Shown: positions 9,220-17,527 of the stretch, piece by piece
Layout of the letters: each line of letters starts with the position of its first letter
How positions within the stretch are numbered: position 1 is the first letter of the stretch
Source: Maricaulaceae bacterium
GTDB lineage: Bacteria > Pseudomonadota > Alphaproteobacteria > Caulobacterales > Maricaulaceae
Direction: 5' to 3'
Assembly: GCA_026126205.1 (NCBI GenBank)
Contig: JAHCJP010000004.1
Span: forward strand, 1-64,000
Length of the DNA: 64,000 nucleotides
Notes under the pieces: model-generated
Databases searched by the model: none
Seen by the model: only the letters and a program-made list of their open reading frames with translations
Told to the model about the DNA's origin: nothing
Position numbers and translations under genes: made by a program

Positions 9220-10224
9220 ATGGGCGGAGAGCTCGCTTTCGTCGCCATCGCGGTTGCGATCTTCGTCGCCGTCGCCGGCGCCGGCTGGGTGGCGGCGGGA
9301 GCCATGGGCGACGGGCGCAAGGCGTCACAGCGCAAGGCGCTGGCCGTTGGCGGCGGCCAACATGGCCTGCAGCGCGGCAAGCGCCAGATATCCGCGCTTG
9401 ATCAGACGGCCCAGCGCCGCCGCCAGGTGCAGGAAACCCTTAAGGAGCTGGAAGCGCGCCAGCGCGAAAGCCGCAAGCGTTCGCTCACCTTGCGCTCGCG
9501 CATCGAGCAGGCCGGCCTGAATTTCAAGCCATCTGCGTTCTGGATCGCGTCCGGAGCAGTAGGCATCGTCACCTTTCTGGGGGCGCTGGCGACAGGGCAG
9601 AACTGGATGATCGCGGCTGGCGTCGCGGCTGGCGTCGGTCTGGGCCTGCCGCGCTGGCTGCTCGGCATGGCTTGCCAGAGGCGGCTGAAGAAATTCACGG
9701 GCGAGTTTGCGAACGCCATCGATATCATCGTGCGCGGCGTGAAATCCGGCCTGCCGCTGAACGAGTGTCTGAAAGTGATTTCGAACGAAAGCCCGGAACC
9801 TGTCCGCGCCGAGTTCGTCAAGCTGGTCGAGGCCCAGAGCATGGGGGTGGGGTTGGACGACGGCCTGCGGCGGATGCTGGAGCGTGTCCCGCTGCCGGAG
9901 CTGAGTTTTTTCACCACCGTACTGCTGATCCAGCAGAAGACTGGCGGCAATCTGGCCGAGGCGCTGGGAAACCTCTCCACTGTGCTGCGCGCCCGCAAGA
10001 TGATGCGCGAGAAAATCGGCGCCCTGTCCTCTGAGGCGAAGGCCTCGGCCTTCATCATCGGGTCGCTGCCCCCTGCGGTGCTGCTGATCGTCTACGTCAC
10101 CACGCCGGCCTACATGTCGACCCTGTTCACCGATCCGCGGGGCCAGTTGATGCTGCTTGGCGGCGGGCTGTGGATGCTGATCGGCATCCTGATGATGCGC
10201 GGCATGATCAATTTCAAGTTCTAG
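9220..10224 (+). CDS. tadB: Tad pilus inner-membrane platform protein TadB (CpaG)
   Basis: TadB and TadC form the inner-membrane platform on which the CpaF ATPase acts. The 334-residue protein has an N-terminal membrane helix, a basic linker and a T2SS-F domain (LKKFTGEFANAIDIIVRGVKSG... to ...NLAEALGNLSTVLRARKMM), followed by two C-terminal helices (IGSLPPAVLLIVYV and GQLMLLGGGLWMLIGILMM). It starts three bases after the cpaF stop and is followed 12 bases later by tadC, so the whole cpa block reads as one operon. Confidence 0.93.
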   Translation: MGGELAFVAIAVAIFVAVAGAGWVAAGAMGDGRKASQRKALAVGGGQHGLQRGKRQISALDQTAQRRRQVQETLKELEARQRESRKRSLTLRSRIEQAGLNFKPSAFWIASGAVGIVTFLGALATGQNWMIAAGVAAGVGLGLPRWLLGMACQRRLKKFTGEFANAIDIIVRGVKSGLPLNECLKVISNESPEPVRAEFVKLVEAQSMGVGLDDGLRRMLERVPLPELSFFTTVLLIQQKTGGNLAEALGNLSTVLRARKMMREKIGALSSEAKASAFIIGSLPPAVLLIVYVTTPAYMSTLFTDPRGQLMLLGGGLWMLIGILMMRGMINFKF

Positions 10225-10236
10225 GAGCCGGTATAA

Positions 10237-11211
10237 ATGCCCAGCGCAGGCGAAATAACCGCCTTCCTGTTCGCGCCGGAGACGCTATGGACAGGGCTGG
10301 CCGCAATGCTGGCCTTCGGCACGTTCGTCACCCTGGCGCTGCCGATGCTGGGCCAGGGCAAGCTCGAAAAACGCATCGCCTCGGTTCGGAACCGGCGCGA
10401 GGAACTGCGCCGCAAGAGCCGCGAGGCGCTGGAGCGCGGATCCGGCCTGCGCACCAAGGACACGCGCGGAATGATGCGCCGCGTGGTGGACAGTCTGAAC
10501 CTGCAGAAACTGTTCGAGGATCCGGACCTGAAGGACAAACTGATCCAGGCCGGCTACCGCGGCACGGCGCCGGTGACGACCTTCTATTTCTTCCGGCTGG
10601 TCGCGCCGGTGGTGCTTCTGTTCGGCGCGTTCCTGTACCTGTTTTTCCTCAATGACTTCGGGTTGCCGACGCTGACACGCGTCTGCATCGCCCTGGGTCT
10701 CGGCATTTCCGGCTATTACGCGCCGAACCTGTATGTGACCAACATGGCCCAGAAACGGCGCGAGTCGATCATGCAGGCGTTCCCGGACGCGCTCGACCTG
10801 CTGCTGATCTGCGTCGAATCCGGCATGTCGATCGAGGCGGCGTTTCACAAGGTGGCGTCCGAGATCGGCGCGCAGTCGATCGAACTGGCCGAGGAGCTGT
10901 CGCTGACCACCGCCGAGCTGTCCTACCTGCAGGACCGGCGCACGGCCTATGAAAACCTGGCCAAACGCACCAACCATCCCGGCGTGAAGGCGGTCGCCAC
11001 CGCCTTGATCCAGGCCGAGCGCTATGGCACGCCGCTGGGCCAGGCCCTGCGGGTGATGGCCAAGGAGAACCGCGACATGCGGCTGGCCGCGGCGGAGAAG
11101 AAGGCCGCCGCCCTGCCGGCGAAACTGACGGTGCCGATGATCGTCTTCTTCCTGCCGGTGCTGTTCGTGGTCATTCTCGGCCCCGCCATCATCCGCTTCC
11201 AGGACATGTGA
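10237..11211 (+). CDS. tadC: Tad pilus inner-membrane platform protein TadC (CpaH)
   Basis: This is the second T2SS-F-domain platform protein, a paralogue of TadB. The 324 residues contain an N-terminal helix (LWTGLAAMLAFGTFVTLALP), a helical pair near residues 110-165, the T2SS-F core (MQAFPDALDLLLICVESGMSIEAAF) and a last helix (MIVFFLPVLFVVILGPAII). An AGGAG site sits 11-12 bases before the ATG. It is the last recognisable core gene of the plus-strand pilus operon. Confidence 0.93.
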   Translation: MPSAGEITAFLFAPETLWTGLAAMLAFGTFVTLALPMLGQGKLEKRIASVRNRREELRRKSREALERGSGLRTKDTRGMMRRVVDSLNLQKLFEDPDLKDKLIQAGYRGTAPVTTFYFFRLVAPVVLLFGAFLYLFFLNDFGLPTLTRVCIALGLGISGYYAPNLYVTNMAQKRRESIMQAFPDALDLLLICVESGMSIEAAFHKVASEIGAQSIELAEELSLTTAELSYLQDRRTAYENLAKRTNHPGVKAVATALIQAERYGTPLGQALRVMAKENRDMRLAAAEKKAAALPAKLTVPMIVFFLPVLFVVILGPAIIRFQDM

Positions 11212-11263
11212 CAGTTTTCTGTGACGCCGGGCCGCGGACGCGCTATGCCCGGCGCGGGGACGA

Positions 11264-11779
11264 GTGCGGGCTGAAGAGTCGGGCGTGATACTGGGCAGAA
11301 AATCGGGCGAGCGCCTCAGGGAGCGCAACGCGCACGCCGAGCGCACGGCGGCCGCCGCCATGCGCGCGCTGGAAGCCAACGATGTGAAGGCCGCGCGGCA
11401 TGAGCTCGCCGGCGCGCCGAAGCGTCCCGACTTTTCTCCGGCGGGCTGGAAGCTGGCGCTGGCCGCCGCGCTGATCGATCTGCGGTCCGGCAAGGCGCGG
11501 CAGGGCTTGCAGAAGCTGGCGGATGTGGTGCGCCGGCTGGACGAGACCGGGCTGAACCGCGACGAGATGGGCTATATGCGGCTCTACGCGCTCTATCGCG
11601 CCATCGAGGCGTCTAAGGACGGCAAGGCGCCGCCCGAGCTTCGCGACGAGGTGGAGGACTTCCGCTTCGACCACACGCTGGTCTCGGGCGATCTGAAAGC
11701 CCTGTTTCCGTTGAAAAAGACGGCTCAGAAACCAGCTGCGCCGCCGCCGATGGCGCAGCGCGGCGATGTTGATATTTGA
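11264..11779 (+). CDS. Hypothetical helical-repeat protein next to tadC
   Basis: I do not recognise this 171-residue protein. It has no signal peptide or membrane segment. It is rich in Ala/Arg/Lys helices and contains a TPR-like stretch (AALIDLRSGKARQGLQKLADVVRRL) and a Pro/Ala-rich tail. The GTG at 11264 is the longest start; a GTG at 11285 is also possible. It follows tadC by 52 bases in the same direction and converges with tadD, so a role linked to the pilus cluster is possible but only inferred from position. Confidence 0.6.
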   Translation: MRAEESGVILGRKSGERLRERNAHAERTAAAAMRALEANDVKAARHELAGAPKRPDFSPAGWKLALAAALIDLRSGKARQGLQKLADVVRRLDETGLNRDEMGYMRLYALYRAIEASKDGKAPPELRDEVEDFRFDHTLVSGDLKALFPLKKTAQKPAAPPPMAQRGDVDI

Positions 11780-11809
11780 AGGTTCCGGCCTGACCCTGGG
11801 GTCGGGAGC

Positions 11810-12610
11810 CTAGCTGCCGTCGCCGCGGATCGCGTCCCATCGCCGCGAGGTAGTCATCAGGGCGCGGACATAGTCCATGTTCGCCTCGGCCATTTCGCGG
11901 CTGACGTCCATACGCGCCATCGCCTCGGCCTCGTCGAAACGTCCCTGCAGGGCGATCACCAGGGCGAGGTTCTGGCGCACCTCGGCGCCGGCGCCGGGCA
12001 GAGACATGGCCTCGCGCAGCAGCGTCTCCGCCCGCGCCGGTTCTCCCGCCATGGCGTGGGAGAGAGCGAGGTTGGAGATGACAGAGGGCTGTTCAGGCGC
12101 CAGGGCCATCGCGTCCTGGTAACGGCGGCGGGCCTCGTCCGGCCGCCCGGCCTGCTCCAGCGCCACGCCGAGCGCGTTCAGGATTCGCCAGTCGCGGGGA
12201 GAGGCAACTGCGGCGCGGGCGAGCGGTTCGACGGCCAGCGGCCCGCGGCCTTCGGCGGCCAGCGCGGCGCCGTAGGCGTACAGCAACTCGGCATTGTCCG
12301 GGTACAGCGCCAGCGCCTGCTGCGCCACTTCGGCGGCGCGCCGCGCATTGCCCAGCCGGCGTAGAACGGAGGACAATTCCGTCGCCGCTTCGCGGTCTCC
12401 GGGGTTCAGGCTGTGGGCTTCGGCCCAGAAGGCGGCCTGGGTCAGCAGGTCTTGGCGGCGGATGGCGTCGCGCTCGTCCCGCGTGGACGGAACCAGCGAC
12501 CGCGCCTCCAGGGCGGCGGCGAGTTCCGTTTCGGCCGGCGTGCGCGCCGTCGCGCCGCAGGCGGCCAGGCCGAGGGCGAGGGCGGGGGCGAGAAATGCCG
12601 TGATGCGCAT
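11810..12610 (-). CDS. tadD: TadD-like tetratricopeptide lipoprotein
   Basis: TadD lipoproteins help assemble or localise the Tad secretin. The 266-residue product has a lipoprotein signal (MRITAFLAPALALGLAACG, Cys at about residue 18) and then several TPR units, such as GNARRAAEVAQQALALYPDN, the GRPDEARRRYQDAMALAPEQ unit and GEPARAETLLREAMSLPG. The start at 12610 is chosen because it puts the lipobox at the N-terminus. Unlike cpaB-tadC it is read from the opposite strand, so it has its own promoter. The name is assigned from TPR-lipoprotein structure and location, not from a specific signature. Confidence 0.75.
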   Translation of the reverse strand: MRITAFLAPALALGLAACGATARTPAETELAAALEARSLVPSTRDERDAIRRQDLLTQAAFWAEAHSLNPGDREAATELSSVLRRLGNARRAAEVAQQALALYPDNAELLYAYGAALAAEGRGPLAVEPLARAAVASPRDWRILNALGVALEQAGRPDEARRRYQDAMALAPEQPSVISNLALSHAMAGEPARAETLLREAMSLPGAGAEVRQNLALVIALQGRFDEAEAMARMDVSREMAEANMDYVRALMTTSRRWDAIRGDGS

Positions 12611-12723
12611 GGGCGAACCCGTCGAATCAGCGATGCTGGCTTGAAACTCGCGCCGTGCGGTCAAGAATGCGTTAACGCTTCGACGCGCCATTGCGCGGAC
12701 CGGTATCGCCAGGGAGACAGGCC

Positions 12724-14097
12724 GTGACAGGAATTTTCGCCGAAGACAGCGCTCTCGCCCGCACCCTGCGGCCGGTGACCTCCGCCGGACTGGAGACCGC
12801 GCTGGACAGGCTGACGGATTCAGCGCGAGCCATGGTGCGCGCCGGCGGGTTCAAGGCAGGGGCGGGCGAGGTGGCGATCCTGCCGTCGTCTTCAGGCGTT
12901 GACGCCCTGTACGGGATTGGCGGCGGACGCGACCCCTTCGCCTTCGGCGCTGCGGCCTTCGCCCTGCCGGAGGGTGACTGGAAGCTGGAGAGCGTTCCGG
13001 AGGGCATGGACCCGCTGATGGCTTCGCTGGCCTGGGCGCTGGGAGGCTACAAATTCACCCGCTACAAGGCGGCGCGGCGCGGACCGGCGCGGCTGGCGCC
13101 GCCGCCCGGCGCGGACCGGGCGGAGGCCGGCCGCCTTACCCGCGCAGCGTATCTGGCGCGCGACCTGGTCAACACGCCGGCGGGCGACATGGGGCCGGAG
13201 GCGCTGCATGCCGCCGTCGAGGCCGAGGCCAAGGCGCATGGCGCGAAATTCCGCGCCACGGTCGGCGACAAGCTGCTGAAAGACAATTACCCGATGATCC
13301 ACGCCGTCGGCCGCGCCGCGGCCGAGGCGCCGCGCCTGCTGGAAATCGAGTGGGGGCCCGAGGGCGCCCCGCGCGTCGCGGTGATCGGCAAGGGCGTTTG
13401 TTTCGATTCCGGCGGCCTCGACATCAAGGGCGCCGACAACATGCGCATCATGAAGAAGGACATGGGCGGCGCCGCGGCGGCGCTGGCGCTGGCGAAGCTG
13501 GTGATGGACGCCAACCTGCCGGTGCGGCTGCACCTGCTGATTCCGGCGGTGGAGAACGCCATCTCCGGCAACGCCTTCCGCCCCGGCGACATCCTGCCCT
13601 CGCGCAAGGGACTGACGGTGGAGATCGACAACACCGACGCCGAGGGGCGGCTGGTTCTGGCCGACGCGCTGGCGCGGGCGGTGGAGACGCCGGTGGACCT
13701 GGTGCTGGATTTCGCCACCCTGACCGGGGCGGCGCGCGTGGCGCTGGGGCCGGAGGTGGTTCCCCTCTACAGCGGCGACGATGCGCTGGCGGCGGAGCTG
13801 ACGGCCGCCGGCGCGGCGCTGGGCGACCCGCTGTGGCGCATGCCGCTGTGGGATGGTTATGACAGCCAGCTCGACGGGGCGATCTCGGACCTGAAGAACG
13901 CCGGCGACGGGCCGATGGCGGGGTCGGTGACCGCCGCCCTGTTCCTGCGCCGGTTCGCGGGCGGGGCGCGCTGGGCGCATTTCGACATCTACGCCTGGAA
14001 CCCCAAGGACCGGCCGGGAAGGCCGAAGGGTGGTGAATTGCAGGGCGCCCGCGCCGCCTGGGGGGTGCTGAAGGCCCGCTACGGGGCGGTGGCGTGA
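12724..14097 (+). CDS. M17 leucyl aminopeptidase family protein
   Basis: This is a cytosolic di-zinc/manganese aminopeptidase that removes N-terminal residues from peptides. The 457-residue product has an N-terminal accessory domain and an M17 catalytic domain with GKGVCFDSGGLDIKGADNM, MKKDMGGAAAALALA and the family signature NTDAEGRLVLADAL, which supply the metal ligands and the active-site Lys and Arg. The GTG at 12724 follows a GGGAGAC site; a TTG 33 bases upstream is less likely. The NlpC/P60 gene overlaps its stop codon, so the pair probably works on peptide or peptidoglycan turnover. Confidence 0.92.
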   Translation: MTGIFAEDSALARTLRPVTSAGLETALDRLTDSARAMVRAGGFKAGAGEVAILPSSSGVDALYGIGGGRDPFAFGAAAFALPEGDWKLESVPEGMDPLMASLAWALGGYKFTRYKAARRGPARLAPPPGADRAEAGRLTRAAYLARDLVNTPAGDMGPEALHAAVEAEAKAHGAKFRATVGDKLLKDNYPMIHAVGRAAAEAPRLLEIEWGPEGAPRVAVIGKGVCFDSGGLDIKGADNMRIMKKDMGGAAAALALAKLVMDANLPVRLHLLIPAVENAISGNAFRPGDILPSRKGLTVEIDNTDAEGRLVLADALARAVETPVDLVLDFATLTGAARVALGPEVVPLYSGDDALAAELTAAGAALGDPLWRMPLWDGYDSQLDGAISDLKNAGDGPMAGSVTAALFLRRFAGGARWAHFDIYAWNPKDRPGRPKGGELQGARAAWGVLKARYGAVA

Positions 14098-14942
14098 CCA
14101 GCCCCGACCCGCGCCTGACGCCAGCGCGCGGCGACATCGCCGCAGCGCATCTGCGGGGCGTGGTGCAGGCCGAGCGCTATGTCGAGCCCGCTGATCATAC
14201 CGTGATCGCCTGTTGCGCGCCGATCCGCCGCGCGCCTAACGCCGACGCGCCGATGGACGACCAGGCGCTGTTCGGCGAGACCTTCGCGGTGCTGGAGGAA
14301 AAGCACGGCTGGGGCTGGGGCTTCTCTCGCGCCGATGGCTATGTCGGCTGGGCGGACATGGCGGCGCTCGGCCCCGCCGCGCCGCCGCCGACACACCGCG
14401 TCGTCGCGCTGCGCACCTATCTCTACGCTGAACCGGACCTGAAATCGCCGCCGCGGCGGCTGATCAGCCTGAACGCCAAACTGCGCCCCGGCCGCACGGA
14501 AGGGCGGTTCGCCGACACCGGCCAGGGCTGGGTTTTCGCCGGCCATATCGCGCCGCTGGACGATCATGAGGCCGACTTCGCCGCCGTGGCCGAACAATTC
14601 CTGGGAACACCCTATCTGTGGGGCGGCAAGGAGAGCGTCGGGCTGGACTGCTCCGGCCTGCTGCAGATGGCGCTGGAAGCGGCGGGCGTGAGCATCCCCC
14701 GCGATTCCGACCAGCAGGAGCAGGCGCTGTCCGGACGCTGGACGGTCATCGCGGCGGACGCGCCGAAGCGGCGGGGCGACGTGGTGTTCTGGCCCGGCCA
14801 TGTCGGGATCATGCTGGACGAGGCGCAACTGCTGCACGCCAACGCCCACCACATGCAGACGGCGGTGGAACCGCTGGCCGAGGCCGTCGCCCGCATCAGC
14901 GCCAGGGGCCTGGACGTTCGGACGGTGGCGCGGAGCGGCTGA
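14094..14942 (+). CDS. NlpC/P60 family cell-wall hydrolase
   Basis: NlpC/P60 enzymes are cysteine endopeptidases that cut the stem peptide of peptidoglycan. The 282-residue protein has two SH3-like segments (FAVLEEKHGWGWGFSRADGYVGW and a second near residues 120-150) and a C-terminal catalytic domain. The catalytic Cys is in LDCSGLL (Cys186) and the His in GHVGIM (His236), with a further His in LLHANAHH. No signal peptide is visible, so it may act on imported muropeptides, as for YkfC-like enzymes encoded beside peptidases. The GTG start overlaps the aminopeptidase stop as GTGA. Confidence 0.9.
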   Translation: MTSPDPRLTPARGDIAAAHLRGVVQAERYVEPADHTVIACCAPIRRAPNADAPMDDQALFGETFAVLEEKHGWGWGFSRADGYVGWADMAALGPAAPPPTHRVVALRTYLYAEPDLKSPPRRLISLNAKLRPGRTEGRFADTGQGWVFAGHIAPLDDHEADFAAVAEQFLGTPYLWGGKESVGLDCSGLLQMALEAAGVSIPRDSDQQEQALSGRWTVIAADAPKRRGDVVFWPGHVGIMLDEAQLLHANAHHMQTAVEPLAEAVARISARGLDVRTVARSG

Positions 14943-14953
14943 GAATTGAAGGC

Positions 14954-14969
14954 ATCTCAAAAATGAGAT
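14954..14969 (+). promoter_or_regulatory. Candidate operator of the HigB/HigA-like module
   Basis: ATCTCA (54-59), four A residues and TGAGAT (64-69) form a perfect 6-bp inverted repeat ten bases before the toxin GTG, overlapping a TATATT -10-like sequence. Palindromes in this position usually bind the XRE antitoxin for autorepression; binding here is inferred. Confidence 0.45.
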
Positions 14970-14978
14970 ATATTGCTG

Positions 14979-15308
14979 GTGGCTTGGACGGTTGAAACGC
15001 TAGACGCCAGGGTGGACGCCGAGCTTGAGGCGCTTCCGGCTGACATGCGGGCGCGGTTCGCGCGCATTGCGGAGCTGATCACCGCGCTGGGTCTGGAGAA
15101 GGTCGGGATGCCGCATGTGCGGCCATTGCGCGGCAAGCTCTGGGAGATACGGCTCAAGGGCCGCGACGGGATCGCCCGCGCTCTGTATGTGACCGCGTTT
15201 CGCCAGCGCGTGGTGGTGGTTCGGGTCTTCGTGAAGAAAACGCAGGCGCCGCCGCGCCGGGAGATTGAACTGGCGCTGGAGCGGGCGAGGAGTGTGAAAG
15301 ATGACTAA
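14979..15308 (+). CDS. HigB/RelE-superfamily toxin (Gp49-like)
   Basis: This 109-residue product resembles the phage-derived Gp49-like/HigB family of mRNA interferase toxins. The supporting stretch is VRPLRGKLWEIRLKGRDGIARALYV followed by RVVVVRVFVKKTQAPPRREIELA, the typical core of a RelE fold with basic active-site residues. The GTG at 14979 was chosen; a TTG six bases upstream is possible, and neither has a clear ribosome-binding site. The toxin gene comes first and overlaps the antitoxin by eight bases, the usual order for HigBA modules. Confidence 0.85.
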   Translation: MAWTVETLDARVDAELEALPADMRARFARIAELITALGLEKVGMPHVRPLRGKLWEIRLKGRDGIARALYVTAFRQRVVVVRVFVKKTQAPPRREIELALERARSVKDD

Positions 15309-15579
15309 AGCGAAGGATCTGCACCGCCGCTGGATGAAGGACCCTGTCTACGCCGAGGCGTATCAGGCGCTGGAGCAGGAATTCGCCATCGCCCGCGCCC
15401 TGATCGAGGCGCGCAGCCGGGCCGGGCTGAGCCAGGAAGAAGTAGCGCGCCGGATGCGGACGACGCAGTCCGCGGTGGCGCGCATGGAAAGCGGTGAGCA
15501 TCTGCCGTCCACGCGTTCGCTGTTGCGCTTCGCGGCGGCGACCGGATCGCGTCTGAACGTCGAACTGAAACCCGCTTAA
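15301..15579 (+). CDS. XRE-family antitoxin (HigA-like)
   Basis: This 92-residue protein carries an XRE helix-turn-helix at about residues 38-75 (ARSRAGLSQEEVARRMRTTQSAVARMESG), preceded by an N-terminal segment with the DPVYAEAY motif common in HigA-like antitoxins of this type. It overlaps the toxin gene by eight bases and is expected to neutralise the toxin and repress the operon through the upstream inverted repeat. It converges with asd. Confidence 0.85.
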   Translation: MTKAKDLHRRWMKDPVYAEAYQALEQEFAIARALIEARSRAGLSQEEVARRMRTTQSAVARMESGEHLPSTRSLLRFAAATGSRLNVELKPA

Positions 15580-15599
15580 ACCGCGTAGGCAGCGCCCGG

Positions 15600-16625
15600 T
15601 TAACCGCCGCCCAGCAGGCCGCGATTGTTCAGCGCCTCGGCGATCTGCACCGCGTTCAGCGCCGCGCCCTTGCGCAGATTGTCGCCCGTCACCCAGAAGG
15701 CGAGGCCGTTGTCCACTGTCTCGTCACGGCGGATGCGGCTGACATAGATGGCGAACTCACCGGCGATCTCCACCGGGGTAACATAGCCGCCATCCTCGTC
15801 GCGCTTGTCGATCACCATCAGGCCGGGGGATTCGCGCAGCAGCTTGCGCGCCGCGCCGGGTGTGATCGGGTTCTCGAACTCCGCATGTACGGCCAGGGAA
15901 TGGCCGACGAACACGGGTACGCGCACGCAGGTGACGCTGACCCGGATCGACGGATCGATCATCTTGTGGGTCTCGCGCCACATCTTGGCTTCCTCGTCGG
16001 TATAGCCGTCGTCACGGAAGTCGCCGATGCGCGGGATGACGTTGAAGGCGATCTGCTTTTCGAACTCGGACTTCTCGATGGGGTCGTTGACGTAGATCGC
16101 CCGGGTCTGGGTCCACAACTCGTCCATGCCCGCCTGCCCGGCGCCCGAGACCGACTGATAGGTGGAGACGATCACCCGTTTCGCCTTCGCCGCGTCGTGC
16201 AAGGGCTTCAGCGCCACGACGAGGTTGATGGTCGAACAGTTGGGGTTGGCGACGATGCGGCGCTTCTTCACGCCGTCCAGCGCGTCGGCATTCACCTCCG
16301 GCACGACCAGCGGCACGTCCGGGTCCATGCGGAAGGCCGAGGAATTGTCGATCATGATCGCGCCTGCGCCGGTGATGCGTTCGGCGAAAGCGCGCGACAC
16401 GTCGCCGCCGGCCGAGGCCAGCACCAAATCCACTTTGGAGAAGTCGAAGTTTTCAGCGTCCTCGCATTTCAGGTCGCGGTCGCCATAGCTGACCTCGCGG
16501 CCGATGGAGTTGCGGCTGGCCAGCGCATGCACCCTGTCGGCGGGGAACAGGCGTTCGTCGAGAATGGTCAGCACCTCGCGCCCGACCGCGCCGGTGGCGC
16601 CAAGAACCGCGACCCGAAAGCCCAT
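15600..16625 (-). CDS. asd: Aspartate-semialdehyde dehydrogenase
   Basis: Asd reduces aspartyl phosphate to aspartate semialdehyde with NADPH, the branch point to lysine/diaminopimelate, threonine and methionine. The 341-residue protein begins with the Rossmann motif VAVLGATGAVGREVL and contains the catalytic Cys130 in IVANPNCSTINLV. The block VSTYQSVSGAGQAGMDEL and the region SVTCVRVPVFVGHS are family marks. The ATG at 16625 puts the dinucleotide motif right at the N-terminus; a longer upstream frame has no conserved content. Confidence 0.96.
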   Translation of the reverse strand: MGFRVAVLGATGAVGREVLTILDERLFPADRVHALASRNSIGREVSYGDRDLKCEDAENFDFSKVDLVLASAGGDVSRAFAERITGAGAIMIDNSSAFRMDPDVPLVVPEVNADALDGVKKRRIVANPNCSTINLVVALKPLHDAAKAKRVIVSTYQSVSGAGQAGMDELWTQTRAIYVNDPIEKSEFEKQIAFNVIPRIGDFRDDGYTDEEAKMWRETHKMIDPSIRVSVTCVRVPVFVGHSLAVHAEFENPITPGAARKLLRESPGLMVIDKRDEDGGYVTPVEIAGEFAIYVSRIRRDETVDNGLAFWVTGDNLRKGAALNAVQIAEALNNRGLLGGG

Positions 16626-16680
16626 CTGCGTCTCCAATCCGTGCGAAGGTTGGGGGTGTAGCGAACGCAGGCCGCCCGCG

Positions 16681-16992
16681 CTAGTCGCGGCCGCGCATGG
16701 CGCGCACCTGCGCCCAGGCCGCCAGCGCAATCAGCAGGATGATCACGCCGGCCCCGATCTCCATCGCCGACAGGCCAAGAAAGACCGGGCGGGTCAGCGC
16801 CTCCAGCGCCGCCGCGCGCTGCAGCCCGTCCTCGCCGCCGGTGAATCCGATGAACACCGCCAGCGCGATCATCGCCGCCGCGCCGAGCCCGGCCCAGCGG
16901 ATCATCGCTGACGGATCCGGACCGGCGCCTTTCCTGGCGCGGCGTTCACGGGCGCGGTGGGTGCGGTCCAGAAATCGGCGGCGGCGGGGCAT
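16681..16992 (-). CDS. Small two-helix membrane protein
   Basis: I do not recognise this 103-residue protein. It has a strongly basic N-terminus (MPRRRRFLDRTHRARERRARK) and two membrane helices (GLGAAAMIALAVFIGF and MEIGAGVIILLIALAAWAQV), giving an inner-membrane protein with a positive cytoplasmic tail. It lies 55 bases upstream of asd on the same strand and could share its message. The start was chosen at the ATG before the basic segment. Confidence 0.55.
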   Translation of the reverse strand: MPRRRRFLDRTHRARERRARKGAGPDPSAMIRWAGLGAAAMIALAVFIGFTGGEDGLQRAAALEALTRPVFLGLSAMEIGAGVIILLIALAAWAQVRAMRGRD

Positions 16993-17257
16993 GCGGCCAT
17001 CATGCCCGCTCGCCAGCGTTTCGGCTAGCGCCGGAGGCGGCGGGTTTTGCTTGCGCGCGCTGCGGCGCGGAGCGATAAAAATCGTGCACGGGCGGCCTCG
17101 CAAGGCCCGGCGGAAACTGATCGCCTGCCCCGGGTGCGCCCGGGGATCAAGACTTCAGCCTTCCCCGTTCTTCGACGTCCGTTTGCCGCGCCGGGACGCC
17201 GGCTGCGGACACCATGCGGGCGCCGGACGCGGCGCCGGATCAGGGAAGGTAGCTCCC

Positions 17258-17470
17258 ATGGCGACTGGTACGGTCAAGTTTTTCAACCAGAACAAGGGTT
17301 TTGGATTCATCACCCCGGACGACGGCGGCAAGGACGTGTTCGTACATGTCACCGCGGTCACCGCATCAGGTCTGCCGGGCCTGGAGGACGGCCAGCGGGT
17401 GTCGTTCGATACCGAGCCGGACAAGCACGGCAAGGGTCCGAAGGCGGTGAACCTGAAATACGCGGACTAG
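17258..17470 (+). CDS. Cold-shock domain protein
   Basis: This is a 70-residue CspA-type nucleic-acid chaperone. The RNP1 motif NKGFGFITPDDG and RNP2 motif KDVFVHVTAV are present in the five-stranded cold-shock fold. A GGGAAGG site lies ~10 bases before the ATG. The 265 bases upstream (16993-17257) contain no other convincing gene and probably hold the promoter and a long structured 5' leader, as is usual for csp genes. A strong terminator follows 27 bases after the stop. Confidence 0.95.
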   Translation: MATGTVKFFNQNKGFGFITPDDGGKDVFVHVTAVTASGLPGLEDGQRVSFDTEPDKHGKGPKAVNLKYAD

Positions 17471-17497
17471 ACAGACCAGAACCGCAGCAGACAGGAC

Positions 17498-17527
17498 GGC
17501 CGCCGGGTTCGCCCGGCGGCCATTTTT
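17498..17527 (+). terminator. Rho-independent terminator of the cold-shock gene
   Basis: GGCCGCCGGG (17498-17507), a TTCG loop and CCCGGCGGCC (17512-17521) form a perfect 10-bp stem with a stable tetraloop, followed directly by ATTTTTATT. It overlaps the last bases of the convergent glycerophosphodiesterase gene. Confidence 0.92.

Noticed and set aside
16993..17257. Open frames in the cold-shock gene leader
   Set aside because: They overlap the csp leader, lack ribosome-binding sites and have no coding-like composition; the region is better read as promoter and 5' leader.
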